This document shows positions 8,724 through 16,418 of a DNA stretch of 42,052 nucleotides, piece by piece. The stretch lies in assembly GCA_043789035.1 (NCBI GenBank), contig JAYWIG010000228.1:1-42052 (forward strand), read 5' to 3'. The DNA is from JAYWIG01 sp043789035 (GTDB lineage: Bacteria; Pseudomonadota; Gammaproteobacteria; Burkholderiales; Burkholderiaceae_E). Both the position numbers and the translations under genes were made by a program. Numbering within the stretch: position 1 is the first letter of the stretch; the number at the start of each line of letters is the position of its first letter. Under the pieces are notes generated by a model. The model was not told the origin of the DNA. It saw only the letters and a program-made list of their open reading frames with translations, and did not search any database.

Positions 8724-9971
8724 ATGTTCGATGCTCTTTTTGGTGGTTTAGGTCCAACTACCAAGCAGGTTCTCTTAAATGTTCTTAGTTTTGCCGATAC
8801 TGGCTTATTAGATTTCACTTGGTGGCAGGTTTTACTTTACACCTTGGGCGCGACACACATCACCATTGCTGCGGTGACGATTTATTTGCATCGCTGCCAA
8901 GCCCATCGGGCTGTTGATCTTCATCCTGTGGTGGCTCATTTCTTCCGTGCATGGTTGTGGTTGACTACAGGGATGGTGACTCGTCAGTGGTCGGCAATCC
9001 ACCGCAAGCATCATGCTAAGTGCGAAAACGAAGGTGACCCACATAGCCCCAAAGTATTCGGCCTAAAGAAAGTGCTGTTACAGGGAGCTGAGCTTTATCG
9101 GTCTGAAGCTGCTAACCAAGAAACATCTGATAAGTACGGTCACGGTGCGCCGGATGATTGGATGGAGCGCAATGTTTACACGAAACATTCAATTGCGGGC
9201 GTATACGTTACCTTAGCCATCAATTTCCTATTGTTTGGTGCTCTCGGCTTGACGGTATTTGCCGTGCAAATGATGTGGATTCCTGTGTTAGCCGCAGGCG
9301 TTATTAATGGCATAGGCCACGCCTTTGGTTATCGCAATTCCGACGTAGACGACGCTAGTACGAATATTGTGCCGTGGGGTATTCTGATTGGTGGAGAAGA
9401 GCTGCATAACAACCATCATGCTTACGCAAGCTCGGCAAAGTTTTCGAGCAAGTGGTATGAGTTCGATGCAGGCTGGTTGTACATCAAGCTGATGTCTTAC
9501 ATGAAGTTGGCAACAGTGCGTAAGCTTGCGCCTGTGCCAAAGCTGACCGTCGACAAAGGAACAATTGATGCGCAGACACTACAGTCTGTGATTGCTTATC
9601 GGTATGACGTGATGTCGACCTACGCAAAATCGCTTCGCGAAATTTGTAAAGAAGAAGTTAAGCGCTTGTCGGCAGCCAGCCGACCAGAAGGTGCAACCGT
9701 AGAAGCTGCTCGTCGTTGGATGACATTGGATACAGCCAAATGGTCTGCGCAGAACCATGCCAAGCTCGATGAGATTTATAGCGCCAGTGCTAAGCTCAAG
9801 ACGATGATTGAAATGCGTTTGGAGCTTTCGAAGATTTGGGAGCGTTCTAGCCTTTCAAAAGAGCAGCTTGTGCAGCATTTGCAGGAGTGGTGTGCTCGGG
9901 CTGAGGCTAGTGGCATGCGGGCATTGCAGGATTTGGCGGTTAGGATGCGGAGATACGCTCCTACGGCGTAA
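8724..9971 (+). CDS. Membrane fatty acid desaturase (acyl-CoA/acyl-lipid type)
   Basis: Di-iron integral membrane desaturase that introduces a cis double bond into acyl chains, likely serving membrane fluidity. Three histidine boxes are present: HRCQAH (56-61, HX4H), HRKHH (93-97) and HNNHH (228-232), in the spacing of delta-9 desaturases of the DesA/OLE1 type. Hydrophobic segments at about 33-53, 73-84 and 157-200 flank the boxes. Residues from about 290 on form a charged, mostly helical C-terminal extension with no transmembrane segment, whose role is unknown. The ATG is preceded by AGGAAA at a fitting distance. Substrate and bond position cannot be told from sequence. Confidence 0.92.
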   Translation: MFDALFGGLGPTTKQVLLNVLSFADTGLLDFTWWQVLLYTLGATHITIAAVTIYLHRCQAHRAVDLHPVVAHFFRAWLWLTTGMVTRQWSAIHRKHHAKCENEGDPHSPKVFGLKKVLLQGAELYRSEAANQETSDKYGHGAPDDWMERNVYTKHSIAGVYVTLAINFLLFGALGLTVFAVQMMWIPVLAAGVINGIGHAFGYRNSDVDDASTNIVPWGILIGGEELHNNHHAYASSAKFSSKWYEFDAGWLYIKLMSYMKLATVRKLAPVPKLTVDKGTIDAQTLQSVIAYRYDVMSTYAKSLREICKEEVKRLSAASRPEGATVEAARRWMTLDTAKWSAQNHAKLDEIYSASAKLKTMIEMRLELSKIWERSSLSKEQLVQHLQEWCARAEASGMRALQDLAVRMRRYAPTA

Positions 9972-9990
9972 CCGCTGTTTTAACGCCGAC

Positions 9991-10082
9991 CAGGTAGGCA
10001 TGGGTGGTTTCGCTCATGTCCTCCGAATCGGCTCTCGCCGCTTCTCCCCCTTATACTTCGCTACACCACCCACACCAACCTG
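9991..10082. repeat. Long imperfect inverted repeat between convergent genes
   Basis: Bases 9991-10010 pair with the reverse complement of 10063-10082 at 16 of 20 positions; the shared core reads CAGGT.GG..TGGGTGGT. The 52-base centre contains a smaller perfect hairpin, CGGC-TCTC-GCCG (10029-10040). The element sits in the gap between the end of the desaturase gene (plus) and the end of the alpha/beta hydrolase gene (minus). It has no flanking T-run, so it is not a textbook intrinsic terminator. It could be a dispersed REP-like repeat or a bidirectional transcript end. Confidence 0.6.
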
Positions 10083-10108
10083 TTCAGCTATCAACGAGCG
10101 GTGGTTTA

Positions 10109-11017
10109 TCAACCAAACCGTCGCAGCTGCTTTAATAGCGCCGCTCCTAGCGTGTTTTTCGGTTGGGTTACCTGCTCCAAAACCTCAAAATGATTTTGGC
10201 CTTCTAGGCTTAGAAGTTGTGCAGCTTCGCTTTGGTGGCGATGGGCGTTAACGGCCCCGGCAAAAGATTGTGCTTGGCGGATGAATTCGGGGGATTCTTT
10301 TGTGCCGTGGGCGACTATTAGCGGCACGGCGATCTTTTGTGCTGTGCGTTCTGGGCTTAGGGCTTGTTCGATGTCGTCGTTGAGGTTTAGATAACCATTG
10401 CGGGAAGATAGGCGGACGGGTTTTAAGTCGTAGATGCCGCTGGTGCAGGTTGCGCTTCGAATTACATTGGAGGGTAACTGATAGTTTTTATGCCAATCGG
10501 TGGTCAAAGCGCAGGCTACAAGGTGGGCACCGGAGGAGTGCCCAAAGAGGTGAAGGTTATTTGGGTCGATGTTTAATGTATTGGCGTTTGTATAGGCCCA
10601 CTGCACGGCTCTTTTTACTTGGTCGACCATTGTTTGCAAGCCGTTTTGAGCGTCTTCCACTGTATCGAAATCGGGAATTAAAAGATTGATCCCGGCACTG
10701 CAAAAAAGCTCGGCTAAAAAGCCGTAGTTTTTAGCTAGGCCCCCGCGCCAAGCGCCGCCATGAATAAAAATTTGTGAGGCAGCGTTGGGGCTTCTACATG
10801 GGTAGAAATCGAGCTCTTCTTTTTTGGAAACACCGTATTTATGTCGCTGCGGCAAGCCATTTTTTGTTCGATATATTTCACTATGGCTTGCGTAGCTTGC
10901 TAATACTTCTTGCATGTTCGACGCGTAGTGACTTTGGTTGTAGGCACGATCAAGAGCCTCTTGATCAAAGTCTAACCATACTTTTGTCGCTGCAACTTTG
11001 TTTGAGTCAGGTGTCAT
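10109..11017 (-). CDS. Alpha/beta hydrolase, arylformamidase-like
   Basis: Serine hydrolase of 302 aa resembling kynurenine formamidase and related carboxylesterases. It has the oxyanion motif HGGAW (86-90), the nucleophile elbow GHSSG with Ser161, and a late histidine at His276 in GQNHFE. The acidic triad member is probably in the GTKESPEF segment, where Glu241 or Glu244 replaces the more usual Asp. No signal peptide or membrane segment is seen, so it should be cytosolic. It starts inside an ATGA overlap with the preceding hydrolase, so the two are translationally coupled. No other tryptophan-degradation gene is nearby, so kynurenine as substrate is unproven. Confidence 0.8.
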   Translation of the reverse strand: MTPDSNKVAATKVWLDFDQEALDRAYNQSHYASNMQEVLASYASHSEIYRTKNGLPQRHKYGVSKKEELDFYPCRSPNAASQIFIHGGAWRGGLAKNYGFLAELFCSAGINLLIPDFDTVEDAQNGLQTMVDQVKRAVQWAYTNANTLNIDPNNLHLFGHSSGAHLVACALTTDWHKNYQLPSNVIRSATCTSGIYDLKPVRLSSRNGYLNLNDDIEQALSPERTAQKIAVPLIVAHGTKESPEFIRQAQSFAGAVNAHRHQSEAAQLLSLEGQNHFEVLEQVTQPKNTLGAALLKQLRRFG

Positions 11018-11886
11018 TTTGTGGTCGATCGGGAATGTCGTTCAACAAAAGCTTTAAGCGTCGAGTTAAAACGTTCGCTGGCTTCTATTTCTGGTAGATG
11101 GCCAATACCCTGCCATTCTTCGAACTCACATTGCGGTATTGCGGCTTTAAGTAGATCAGCGTTTTCTTCACGAGGGTTGGTTTTGTCTTCGCTGCCTTGA
11201 ATCAGCAATATCGGCATGGTTAACTTATCTGAGTGACTTGGGCTAAAGAAGTTTGATAATCGAAATGCCACGGCCCGTTCTAACCCTGCTGGAAATAAAC
11301 CTCTGGAGACATCAATCATTAATTCTTTAACTGGGTCTGGCGTATTTGCCGCGACTAGGCGGTCTACACCACCGTCGGCATATTGGTAGCCACCTTTTTC
11401 TAGATCCTTTAATCGTTGTTCGAATGAGCGTTTGCGCTCCGCGCTAATCGCTATTTGTCCCACACCGGTACCGCTGAGTAATAAACAGTGTAATCGTTCT
11501 GGAAAATGGATAGCAAAGCTTTGAGCAACTGCCGAGCCAAATGAATTACCGGTGAGAGAAAAGCTCGAAAGGCCTAGGCTGTCGGCGAAATCGGCGACAG
11601 CTATCGCGTAGTCTCTATCGGTAGGCGTATTGGTTTTCATCACATCGCTCAAGCCGTAGCCGGGTGCATTCCAAGCGATAACTCGAAAGTGTTGGCTTAA
11701 GGCTGCAAGTTGAAATCGGAAATACGCAGCATGCGCACCTATGCCGTGAAGCATCAAAACGACGGGTGCTTCGGGGTTTTCTGGCTTCGCTTCGAGGTAT
11801 GAAAATCTATCGCCGTCGTATCGAAACCTTGCGGAGGGTTGAATACGCGCATAGCGTATCTCTGGAAGTGGGGGTATGTGCAGCAT
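11014..11886 (-). CDS. Alpha/beta fold hydrolase (epoxide hydrolase / meta-cleavage hydrolase type)
   Basis: A 290-aa alpha/beta hydrolase with the HGIGAHAAYF oxyanion region (47-56), APGYGLSD (74-81), nucleophile Ser115 in GNSFG (113-117), Asp234 in the GSEDKTNP strand and His263 in GIGHLPE. The complete Ser-Asp-His triad suggests a C-C or ester hydrolase similar to those acting on aromatic ring-cleavage products, but many functions share this pattern. No signal peptide is seen. Its stop overlaps the start of the arylformamidase-like gene (ATGA at 11014-11017). The start codon is 60 nt from that of the divergent TctC gene, which hints at a small uptake-plus-hydrolysis module. Confidence 0.82.
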   Translation of the reverse strand: MLHIPPLPEIRYARIQPSARFRYDGDRFSYLEAKPENPEAPVVLMLHGIGAHAAYFRFQLAALSQHFRVIAWNAPGYGLSDVMKTNTPTDRDYAIAVADFADSLGLSSFSLTGNSFGSAVAQSFAIHFPERLHCLLLSGTGVGQIAISAERKRSFEQRLKDLEKGGYQYADGGVDRLVAANTPDPVKELMIDVSRGLFPAGLERAVAFRLSNFFSPSHSDKLTMPILLIQGSEDKTNPREENADLLKAAIPQCEFEEWQGIGHLPEIEASERFNSTLKAFVERHSRSTTK

Positions 11887-11946
11887 GTGGTTGGATGAAG
11901 TTTAATAAATAGTATCCTACGAAGTCCCTTAAGAAAGTGCTCGCTT

Positions 11947-12927
11947 ATGAAAATGGTTGTAGTTGCCCTGTTTAGGGTGTTGGTCACTATGGCGCTGTGC
12001 AGCTCTAGCACTTTAGTGGTTGCTCAAGAATGGCCCACTCGTGCGGTAAAACTTGTCGTTCCCTATCCTCCCGGGGGAGGAGTTGATCTCTTTGCTCGAG
12101 CCCTTGCACAGAAATTGCAACAGCAATGGCAGCAATCTGTAACAGTCGATAACAAGCCCGGTGCGAACACACTGATTGGTACTGAAGCGGTCGCGAGATC
12201 GAATGATGGCCACACCTTGTTATTCACCACCGATGCTACCTTCACGATCAACCCTCTTTTGTATAGCAAGCTTCCTTATGAGCTTGATAAGGACTTTGCG
12301 CCTATAGTTCAGTTGGTTTCGTTTAGCCAATTATTAGTCGCAAACTCGGCACTGCCTGCGAATAGTCTGCCCGAATTGATTAGTTTGGCAAAAAACAAAC
12401 CGGCTTCTCTCTCATATGCGTCTTATGGAGCTGGCAGCCAACCTCAGCTTGCGATGGAAACGCTAAAGCAAAAGGCGGGGATTTACATACTGCACATTCC
12501 GTATCGAGGTATACCGCAAGCTATAGCGGCAGTGGTTGGTGGTGAGGTTCCTCTGACATGGTCTGGCATTCCAAGTGCAAGACCGCACATCGCGAGTAAA
12601 CGGATTAAGGCGCTAGCCTATGGCGGTAAAACTCGTTCACCAGCATTCCCTGATGTGCCGACGGTTGCTGAATTAGGGTTTGCAGAGATAGACGCGAATG
12701 TATGGGTAGGTTTGTTTGGTACGTCGACAATGGCTGCAACAGCAATTGCGAAAGCGCAGCGTGACGTGACGACGATTTTGCAAGAACCAGAGTTTCGGGC
12801 TAGAGAGATCGACGCTAAAGGCCATGATTTAGTTGCCGCAGGCCCGGTGGAATTTCGACGCCACATTCGCAATGAGCTGGCATCAAGGGCTGCGCCGATT
12901 CGATATTCGGGCGCTAAAGCCGACTAG
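11947..12927 (+). CDS. Bug/TctC family periplasmic solute-binding protein
   Basis: Extracytoplasmic receptor of the tripartite tricarboxylate transporter type, the Bug family that is hugely expanded in Burkholderiales. A signal peptide covers about residues 1-26, ending at the VVAQ segment. It is followed by the family start WPTRAVKLVVPYPPGGGVD. Other typical stretches are NKPGANTLIGTEAVA, HTLLFTTDATFTINP, LSYASYGAGS and FPDVPTVAELGF. The length of 326 aa is normal. No TctA or TctB membrane subunit is in the window, so it is an orphan receptor; its ligand, usually a small carboxylate, is unknown. It is divergent from the two hydrolases and is followed by a bidirectional terminator. Confidence 0.93.
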   Translation: MKMVVVALFRVLVTMALCSSSTLVVAQEWPTRAVKLVVPYPPGGGVDLFARALAQKLQQQWQQSVTVDNKPGANTLIGTEAVARSNDGHTLLFTTDATFTINPLLYSKLPYELDKDFAPIVQLVSFSQLLVANSALPANSLPELISLAKNKPASLSYASYGAGSQPQLAMETLKQKAGIYILHIPYRGIPQAIAAVVGGEVPLTWSGIPSARPHIASKRIKALAYGGKTRSPAFPDVPTVAELGFAEIDANVWVGLFGTSTMAATAIAKAQRDVTTILQEPEFRAREIDAKGHDLVAAGPVEFRRHIRNELASRAAPIRYSGAKAD

Positions 12928-12946
12928 TAAGAGAAACTGGACGTAA

Positions 12947-12972
12947 AAAAAGAGTACCGAGGCACTCTTTTT
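12947..12972. terminator. Bidirectional intrinsic terminator between TctC gene and rpmG
   Basis: A 9-bp perfect stem (12947-12955 with 12964-12972, core AGAGT/ACTCT) encloses the 8-base loop ACCGAGGC. A/T runs on both sides give a T-tract after the stem on either strand. It sits 20 nt after the TctC stop and 20 nt after the rpmG stop, so it can end both convergent transcripts. Confidence 0.85.
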
Positions 12973-12992
12973 AACGAACAAAGTAATGTAAA

Positions 12993-13148
12993 TTACTTGA
13001 TCTTTGTTTCTTTGTACGCAACATGCTTGCGAGCCACTGGATCAAACTTTTTGATTTCCATTTTTTCTGGCTTGGTACGCTTGTTCTTCGTCGTTGTGTA
13101 AAAGTGGCCTGTGCCAGCGGTTGATTCAAGCTTAATCTTTTCACGCAT
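12993..13148 (-). CDS. rpmG: 50S ribosomal protein L33
   Basis: Hand translation gives a 51-aa basic protein beginning MREKIKLESTAGTGHFYTTT and ending HVAYKETKIK, clearly L33 of the large ribosomal subunit. It is too short for most ORF thresholds. Start ATG 13148 is fixed by AGGAG a few bases upstream, and no earlier in-frame start exists. The product is a few residues shorter at the N-terminus than forms starting MAKG. The cysteine pairs of zinc-binding L33 are absent, so this is the C-minus type. It lies 38 nt after rpmB, the usual rpmB-rpmG order. Confidence 0.97.
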   Translation of the reverse strand: MREKIKLESTAGTGHFYTTTKNKRTKPEKMEIKKFDPVARKHVAYKETKIK

Positions 13149-13186
13149 GATGGCTCCTAAATGAGTGGTATATTAAACCGCGGGTT

Positions 13187-13423
13187 TTAAACAGAAATGC
13201 CGCGAGCACGAATGCTGGCTAAGACAGTATCAATGCCGTTTTTGTCGATCAGGCGCAGACCGGCGCTGGTCAAACGCAAGCGTACCCAACGATTTTCGGC
13301 TTCAACCCAGAAGCGACGTGATTGCAGGTTTGGCAAAAAGCGACGTTTTGTTCTGTTATTAGCGTGCGATACGTTGTTGCCAACCATCGGTGCCTTGCCT
13401 GTTACTTGGCATACTTTAGCCAT
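13187..13423 (-). CDS. rpmB: 50S ribosomal protein L28
   Basis: A 78-aa ribosomal protein starting MAKVCQVTGKAPMVGNNVSH, the L28 signature, followed by the NNRTKRRFLPNLQ segment and an RLRLTSAGLRLIDKNG C-terminal part. It binds 23S rRNA in the large subunit. The N-terminal region has one cysteine rather than the four of the zinc-binding version. GGAG seven bases before the ATG is a good ribosome binding site. It is transcribed with rpmG, probably from its own promoter at the radC stop codon, and the leader contains a hairpin. Confidence 0.98.
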   Translation of the reverse strand: MAKVCQVTGKAPMVGNNVSHANNRTKRRFLPNLQSRRFWVEAENRWVRLRLTSAGLRLIDKNGIDTVLASIRARGISV

Positions 13424-13439
13424 GGGTTTTCTCCGGAAA

Positions 13440-13473
13440 ATTCAGTCAGCGGATCGAAGCTGACCAAATGAAT
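13440..13473 (-). promoter_or_regulatory. Hairpin in the rpmB 5' leader
   Basis: Between the candidate promoter and rpmB, GTCAGC (13445-13450) and GCTGAC (13459-13464) form a perfect 6-bp stem around an 8-base loop, extended across a bulge by ATTC/GAAT. It ends about 17 nt before the rpmB start. It could be a protein-binding leader used for feedback by a ribosomal protein, but I know of no established element of this kind here. Confidence 0.4.
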
Positions 13474-13490
13474 ATGTTGCAAAGCCTACG

Positions 13491-13499
13491 ATTATAGCA
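13491..13499 (-). promoter_or_regulatory. Extended -10 promoter for rpmB-rpmG, overlapping the radC stop
   Basis: On the minus strand TGCTATAAT occupies 13499-13491: a perfect TATAAT with the TGN extension. The radC stop codon TAA lies inside it. No good -35 box is seen 16-18 bp upstream, which is typical of extended -10 promoters. Transcription would start near 13484, giving a leader of about 60 nt. Confidence 0.6.
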
Positions 13500-14232
13500 G
13501 ACCTTTTTCGGCGAAAGACAGGGTTTTGTTGCCGCCGACGATCAGATGATCCAAAAGCCGGATGTCTACCGTGCTTAGGGCCTCTTTGATGCCTTTTGTC
13601 AGCAAATGGTCCGAATTGCTCGGCTCAAGAGAGCCAGAAGGGTGATTATGCGACACAACCACAGCAGCTGCATTCATCTCCAAAGCCACTTTGACGACTT
13701 CCCTAGGATAAACAGCAGTTTGGTTCACAGTGCCTCGAAAAAGCTCTTTGGAATCGATCAAACGGTGCTGGGCGTCCAAGAAAAGAGCTACGAAAGCCTC
13801 AAAGGGGCGATTTGAGAACCAAAGGCAAAGATAGTCTTTTACCATGGCTGGTGACCGAAAAGCCGACCGCTCTTGCAACTCGTTTTGAAGTGAGCGACGG
13901 GTAATTTCAGCTGCTGCCGCTAAGTTGGCCCATTTTGCAAGGCCAAGCCCCTTTGATTTACAGAAATCTTCTTTAGTGGCATTTACTATGCCGTGCAGGT
14001 TGCCGAAGCGTTGCAGCAAATCGGTACCAAGGGTAAGGGCGTTTCTTCCGGCGATGCCTGTACGTAGAAATACCGCTAAAAGCTCAGCGTCGTTTAAACT
14101 CTGCACCCCATGTTTGAGTAGTTTTTCCCTTGGTCGTTGCTCCGCAGGCCAATCTTTAATGCTGTAGTTAGTAGGTGCATTGCTGGCTGGCCTAAAATCT
14201 AGCATTGCAGCGATATCACTGTTTAGTTTCAA
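13492..14232 (-). CDS. radC: RadC family JAMM/MPN-domain protein
   Basis: A 246-aa member of the RadC (DUF2466) family, which carries a helix-hairpin-helix region (ELLAVFLRTGI, 50-60) and a C-terminal JAMM metalloprotease-like domain. The metal-binding motif is complete: His195, His197 and Asp208 in HNHPSG...SNSD. Despite the name, a role in DNA repair is not established. The start is TTG 14232, with AAGGAA six bases upstream. An in-frame ATG at 14205 lacks a ribosome binding site, and the conserved SIKDWPAEQRPREKL segment begins only at residue 24. It is divergent from the fkpB-like gene, with 43 nt between starts. Confidence 0.95.
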   Translation of the reverse strand: MKLNSDIAAMLDFRPASNAPTNYSIKDWPAEQRPREKLLKHGVQSLNDAELLAVFLRTGIAGRNALTLGTDLLQRFGNLHGIVNATKEDFCKSKGLGLAKWANLAAAAEITRRSLQNELQERSAFRSPAMVKDYLCLWFSNRPFEAFVALFLDAQHRLIDSKELFRGTVNQTAVYPREVVKVALEMNAAAVVVSHNHPSGSLEPSNSDHLLTKGIKEALSTVDIRLLDHLIVGGNKTLSFAEKGLL

Positions 14233-14275
14233 AATAGATTCCTTTCATTTACGTTTAGTTAGTGACCACCGCCAG

Positions 14276-14758
14276 ATGACTGATAGCTCCAGTAGCCCAA
14301 CCCTTGTTGTAACGCCTTCCTCACACCTTACCTTGCATTATCGTCTTGCCTTGCTTGATGGCACCGATGTGATGAGCACGTTCGATACTAGGCCTGCGAC
14401 CTTGCAAATGGGAATTGGCCAATTGGCTGAGCCGTTGGAACAATTACTGATTGGATTGCCTGAAGGAGCAGAACGCAGCTTTGATTTGGCGCCAGAAAAA
14501 GCCTTCGGTCCGAGAAACCCAGAGATGATTCAGGCTTTGTCGCGCTCTGTGCTGGAAACTAATAGCGTGAGCGGTAGTGATGGCCAAGCTAAGGAAGATT
14601 TTGAGATAGGTGATTTACTGGAGTTTCCCCGGCCCGACGGTGGAAAGTATGCCGGCGTCTTAAAAGAGCTAAATGACCAATACGCCCTGATTGATTTCAA
14701 CCATCCATTAGCAGGCCAAGCACTTCGTTTCGAAGTCAAGTTGCTTGGTGTCTTGTAA
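14276..14758 (+). CDS. fkpB: FKBP-type peptidyl-prolyl cis-trans isomerase, SlpA/FkpB-like
   Basis: A 160-aa SlyD/SlpA-type FKBP: a short FKBP domain interrupted by an insert-in-flap domain that acts as chaperone. Visible pieces are HYRLALLDGTDVMSTFD at the start, PLEQLLIGLPEGAE, the DLAPEKAFGPRNPEM segment, and a C-terminal DFNHPLAGQALRFEV strand that matches the family very well. No metal-binding C-terminal tail of SlyD type is present. An open frame extends upstream to 14180, across the radC start, but the conserved region only fits an ATG at 14276; its ribosome binding site is weak. ispH follows 15 nt later, the conserved fkpB-ispH pair. Confidence 0.9.
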   Translation: MTDSSSSPTLVVTPSSHLTLHYRLALLDGTDVMSTFDTRPATLQMGIGQLAEPLEQLLIGLPEGAERSFDLAPEKAFGPRNPEMIQALSRSVLETNSVSGSDGQAKEDFEIGDLLEFPRPDGGKYAGVLKELNDQYALIDFNHPLAGQALRFEVKLLGVL

Positions 14759-14773
14759 TTTAGGAGATTTCCA

Positions 14774-15757
14774 ATGACGTCTTTATTCGCTACCGAAGTA
14801 AATTTAAGCGATGTCGCTCCCGAAGCTTTGTTGGCGCAGCCAAGAGGTTTTTGTGCTGGGGTTGATCGGGCTATTGAGATTGTCGAGCGAGCACTCAAAA
14901 TGCACGGGGCACCGATTTTTGTGCGACATGAAATTGTGCATAACGATCATGTAGTCAACGACTTGCGAACAAAAGGTGCTGTGTTTGTTGATGAGATTTC
15001 AGAAGTACCTGACGATGGCACCTTGATCTTTTCAGCCCACGGCGTTTCGCTAGAAGTTCGGGACGAAGCATCAAAAAGAAATTTGCGTATTTTCGATGCT
15101 ACTTGCCCACTCGTCACCAAGGTCCACGTAGAAGTTGGCAAAATGCGCAGGGAAGGGCGTGAAGTGATCATGATCGGTCATGCAGGGCACCCGGAGGTTG
15201 AAGGCACTATGGGCCAAGTCGATGACGGTATTTATTTGGTTGAGACGGTTGAAGACGTGGCTAAGTTACAAGTCAAGCAGCCGGACAAGCTTGCCTTTGT
15301 GAGCCAAACAACCTTGTCGGTAGATGATTGCCAGTTGGTTATTAATGCCTTGTTGGCCCGTTATCCAAGCATCATGCAACCCAAGAAACAAGATATTTGC
15401 TATGCCACACAAAATCGCCAGGACGCGGTGAAGTTTATGGCCCCGATGTGCGATTTGGTGATCGTGATTGGATCGCCTACAAGTTCCAATAGCAACCGCT
15501 TAAGAGAAGTCGCTGAGAAGATGAATTGCGAAGCTTACATGATTGGTTCTGCTGCTGAGTTAAAGCCGCAGTGGTTGGTTGGCAAAAAGCGTGTAGGGAT
15601 TACTGCGGGTGCGTCTGCGCCAGAAGTGCTGGTCGAGCAATTGGTTGCAAGGCTTAAAGAATTGGGTGTTAAAACAGTAAAGCCGTTAGATGGCATTCAA
15701 GAGACGACTGTGTTCCCGTTGCCTAAAGGCCTTGCTGTGCCCAGCTCAGCTGTATGA
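14774..15757 (+). CDS. ispH: 4-hydroxy-3-methylbut-2-enyl diphosphate reductase
   Basis: Last step of the non-mevalonate (MEP) isoprenoid pathway, yielding IPP and DMAPP. The 327-aa protein has the three cysteines that hold the iron-sulfur cluster: Cys27 (RGFCAGV), Cys111 (DATCPLV) and Cys209 (DICYATQNRQ). They correspond to E. coli Cys12, Cys96 and Cys197. Further family segments are FSAHGVS, GHAGHPEVEGT and SNSNRL. About 15 extra residues precede the usual start. The ATG has AGGAGA upstream. The stop is one base from the stop of the convergent TonB-like gene, which leaves no room for a terminator between them. Confidence 0.98.
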   Translation: MTSLFATEVNLSDVAPEALLAQPRGFCAGVDRAIEIVERALKMHGAPIFVRHEIVHNDHVVNDLRTKGAVFVDEISEVPDDGTLIFSAHGVSLEVRDEASKRNLRIFDATCPLVTKVHVEVGKMRREGREVIMIGHAGHPEVEGTMGQVDDGIYLVETVEDVAKLQVKQPDKLAFVSQTTLSVDDCQLVINALLARYPSIMQPKKQDICYATQNRQDAVKFMAPMCDLVIVIGSPTSSNSNRLREVAEKMNCEAYMIGSAAELKPQWLVGKKRVGITAGASAPEVLVEQLVARLKELGVKTVKPLDGIQETTVFPLPKGLAVPSSAV

Positions 15758-15758
15758 T

Positions 15759-16418
15759 TTATTTTTTGAGAAAATGCTGAGCGAGTAAATTTTCTTCCAA
15801 CTTTAAATCGATGTCCACCACGATTGAGTTGGCCACAAGCACCCCATCTTTCTCAGCAGGAATGAAGCGCGCTTCAAGAATACTTTCTAAAAAGTAAGCG
15901 ATGTTAAGATTTTTTGGGCTGTGACTAATGCGAGTCACTGACCTTGGAATTCCTGCCTCGTCAATTTGAATGCGAACTTTCAGTTTACCCCCATCAGGTG
16001 GGTAAAAATCCGGATCGAATTGCAGTGCGCTTATCAGCACGGATTTTAATCCAAGGTCTTTTCCTTGCTGCCCGGTTGCACTGCTCTCAAATGCCTTTGT
16101 TTTGGAGTTGGCTGCGTCGCCAATCGAACTCTGGGCTATGGCTTTTTCAATAGAGTCTTCGGCGGTCTTTTCGGTGAGAAGAGTTTTTTCCTGCGCGCCG
16201 TCAAGTTTCGCGGTGGAATCACTGCCTAATCCTACTAGCGGTGACAACACGTTTGGCACCGAGGGGGCAGTACTAATTATTTCAATAGCCATTATTGGCG
16301 AACTATTTTTTGAGTGCGCAACTTTGCTTGCTGCTGTTGGCATTGCTATTGACACTGCTATCGCTAAGGCATGTAGCGAGACTGAAATCAATAATGCAAA
16401 ACCAATGCGCGGATTCAT
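15759..16418 (-). CDS. TonB-like protein, coupled to pilE
   Basis: A 219-aa protein with one N-terminal transmembrane helix carrying Ser12 and His16 in the SxxxH spacing that TonB uses to contact ExbB/ExbD. The middle, about 100 residues, is Ser/Ala/Lys-rich but not proline-rich as in classical TonB. The C-terminal 85 residues resemble the TonB C-terminal fold (LKVRIQIDEAGIPRSVTRIS, then ILEARFIPAEKDGV). Start ATG 16418 overlaps the pilE stop in TAATG, so translation is probably coupled; a GTG at 16427 would add three residues. No exbB or exbD is in the window. Function is inferred from topology and motifs only; a link to pili rests on position. Confidence 0.72.
   Translation of the reverse strand: MNPRIGFALLISVSLHALAIAVSIAMPTAASKVAHSKNSSPIMAIEIISTAPSVPNVLSPLVGLGSDSTAKLDGAQEKTLLTEKTAEDSIEKAIAQSSIGDAANSKTKAFESSATGQQGKDLGLKSVLISALQFDPDFYPPDGGKLKVRIQIDEAGIPRSVTRISHSPKNLNIAYFLESILEARFIPAEKDGVLVANSIVVDIDLKLEENLLAQHFLKK

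Noticed and set aside
9808..10251. 147-codon plus-strand frame spanning the desaturase end and the hydrolase end
   Set aside because: It crosses two real genes in other frames and the inverted repeat, and has no family resemblance.
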